This document shows positions 62,872-64,000 of a stretch of DNA of 64,000 nucleotides, piece by piece (position 1 is the first letter of the stretch; each line of letters opens with the position of its first letter). The translations under genes were made by a program, and so were the position numbers. The DNA is from Nocardioides immobilis (GTDB taxonomy: Bacteria > Actinomycetota > Actinomycetes > Propionibacteriales > Nocardioidaceae): the NCBI RefSeq assembly GCF_003515065.1, contig NZ_QXGH01000010.1, forward strand, positions 353,164 through 417,163, in the 5' to 3' direction. Under the pieces are notes generated by a model. The model did no database searches. It saw nothing but the letters and a program-made list of their open reading frames with translations, and was not told the origin of the DNA.

Positions 62872-63584
62872 TCGCCCGCCCGGCTACAACGCGGAAACGA
62901 TCGTGCTTGCCTTGGGTGGAGGGCAATTGTTCAAGCCGCATGGTGAGGAGCCGCCGGCGCTTGCGCGGGTGGCTGCGGCTCCTCGTCTTGGGCCGTTAAC
63001 CGCTGCCGGTCGTGGTGGACGTGCGGTCAAGGCTGAACCCTCGCCGGGCAGATGTCCCTGCGCGGCGGTTCGATGGATTCTCCAGGCTTCCTGACCCGAG
63101 CGTCAGGAGAGTTTGTCCGCCCACGGCGAATCGGGGTGGTCTCCCCGGCCTGCGCGACAAGGGGATAGCGGGCGAGTCGGACTCGGGGCTGACTTACTTG
63201 AACTAGTCGAGGGTCGCCGGCGTGCAGCCCCAGCCGGCCAGCCTCGGCAGCCATCGCGGTGGCAGCCATTGTGTGCCGCTTTGACGACGGGGCACCGCCC
63301 CCCCTAGCGCGCTCGTTGAGCCAGTAGCGTCCGCATTGGGGCGGAGTCCCGCGGCCCATGGTGCCTGTTCCCGGATACAAGCGGCGGCGGTCCGCGGCGC
63401 TCGAGCAGGCAGAGGAGATCGGCACTGGCCCTGCTACGTCAACTCCTCCGCCCTCGCGGCGACGCGCGGCGGCCACTCGCGACCATCGGGCGCTCAGCAC
63501 CGCCCTGCAACTCATGCCGCGTTCGGGTCGGAGGGGTGCGCTCCGCGACCCGAGTCAGCCGCGGGAGGCATCATCGATGCTGCT
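62872..63584. other. Region with a hairpin, no supported gene
   Basis: About 710 bp after the SMP-30 gene. The hairpin at 62945-62984 may be a terminator. Long frames on both strands carry no recognisable domain. Confidence 0.45.
62945..62984 (+). terminator. Possible hairpin terminator after the SMP-30 gene
   Basis: GAGGAGCCGC (62945-62954) pairs perfectly with GCGGCTCCTC (62975-62984) around a 20-base loop. Confidence 0.45.
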
Positions 63585-63657
63585 GTCGGCGACGCTTGAA
63601 AATGGGGCCGATCCGACGCTCCCCGAAACCGATCACTTTTCAAGCGCCGGTATCGAC
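63585..63657 (+). repeat. IS21-type terminal remnant
   Basis: Begins GTCGGCGACGCTTGAAAATG and later has CACTTTTCAAGCGCCGG, the spaced AAGCG repeats seen at ends of IS21-family elements. An inverted, more decayed copy is at 58616-58676. No IstA/IstB genes are present. Confidence 0.5.
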
Positions 63658-63927
63658 CAGCTTTCGAGCGCCGTCCACACATCGGCCGCTCGAGCGAAAC
63701 CAGTTGTAGAGGCGACATGCTTGGCGAGCGTTCGAGATTGGCGATCGCCGGCTGGCTCGCCCGTCGCATTTCGAGTCGTTGGAATCCAAGAGATCTGGTC
63801 GCGTCGACCGGCGGCATCGACTCAACAAGCTTGGGCGTCTGACCCTGTCGGTCCAGCCGCGCGCTTGAGGTGGCCTGGGCTTCCCCTCGTAGCGTGGAGA
63901 CATCGCCTTTGAGGAGATGAGTTGGCG
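63658..63927. other. Non-coding flank leading into an IS3-family element
   Basis: About 270 bp. The left end of the IS3-family element probably lies near 63870 (TGGCCTGGGCTTCCCCTCGT), but its partner end is outside the window, so the boundary is unproven. Confidence 0.35.
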
Positions 63928-64000
63928 ATGACGACGAGGAACTATCGGAAGTACGACGAGGACTTCAAGCAGGGCGCGGTGCGGCTGGTCGTCGAGACCG
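63928..64000 (+). CDS. IS3-family transposase OrfA, N-terminal part (cut by window edge)
   Basis: ATG 63928 follows GAGGAGATGAGTTGGCG. The visible residues, MTTRNYRKYDEDFKQGAVRL, are the start of the helix-turn-helix OrfA of IS3-type elements (YDEDFKxxAVRLV). The rest of the element is beyond the window. Confidence 0.8.
   Translation, partial: MTTRNYRKYDEDFKQGAVRLVVET

Overview
The window is high-GC DNA of actinobacterial character. This is inferred from the GTG and TTG starts, tightly overlapping operons, and PaaX, IclR and GntR regulators. An HsaEFG-like meta-cleavage trio, a DUF35/thiolase pair and a salicylyl-CoA-type gentisate route point the same way. No rRNA, tRNA, CRISPR array or origin was found, and the species cannot be named from the sequence. 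The window reads as a catabolic accessory region (island or large plasmid) patched together by insertion sequences, with several decayed genes.

Layout: 1-2.3 kb, end of an SDR, an enoyl-CoA hydratase and a broken CoA ligase. 2.4-10.1 kb, flavin reductase (-), an intact IS256-family element with an 8-bp target duplication, aldehyde dehydrogenase, a two-component flavin monooxygenase and a membrane protein. 10.1-16.1 kb, an IS110 scrap, a secreted beta-helix protein, a PaaX regulator and a ruined aldehyde dehydrogenase. 16.2-27.5 kb, a salicylate/gentisate block: gentisate dioxygenase, salicylyl-CoA 5-hydroxylase-like protein, ADP-forming acyl-CoA synthetase, FAH hydrolase, IS1380 and IS30 debris, a DhbE-like aryl-AMP ligase and an aromatic-acid transporter. 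28-29.3 kb, an SCP2-like protein and an alpha/beta hydrolase. 30-37.4 kb, IclR regulator, hydratase, acetaldehyde dehydrogenase, aldolase, DUF35, thiolase, a PhyH oxygenase and a MaoC hydratase. 38.3-42.8 kb, an IS256-family element split by a two-recombinase Tn554-like element. 43-53.3 kb, SDR, sugar-type ABC transporter, alcohol dehydrogenase and a GH2-like enzyme. 53.5-58.5 kb, IclR regulator, fused E1 alpha/beta dehydrogenase, muconolactone-isomerase-like protein, degenerate E2 and a SnoaL-like protein. 59-64 kb, SDR, GntR, VOC, SMP-30 lactonase, IS21-type end remnants and the start of an IS3 transposase.

The strongest new signals are three families of shared operator-like sequences linking separated genes. 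(1) A 24-bp palindrome with ACCCGACCG/CGGTCGGGT arms lies before the flavin reductase, the aldehyde dehydrogenase and the 28-kb SCP2/hydrolase pair, with a shorter relative before the membrane protein. (2) A 37-bp two-tier palindrome (GAAACA-N4-CTTGAC-N5-GTCAAG-N4-TGTTTC) occurs in both divergent promoters of the salicylate/gentisate block. (3) GGATACAG sites about 30-36 bp downstream of a TTGACR box precede the beta-helix protein, the sugar ABC operon (weaker match), the 59-kb SDR and the SMP-30 lactonase. That last set suggests a dispersed carbohydrate-use regulon, possibly under the GntR protein at 60.2 kb. All calls come from reading the sequence; no database search was run.
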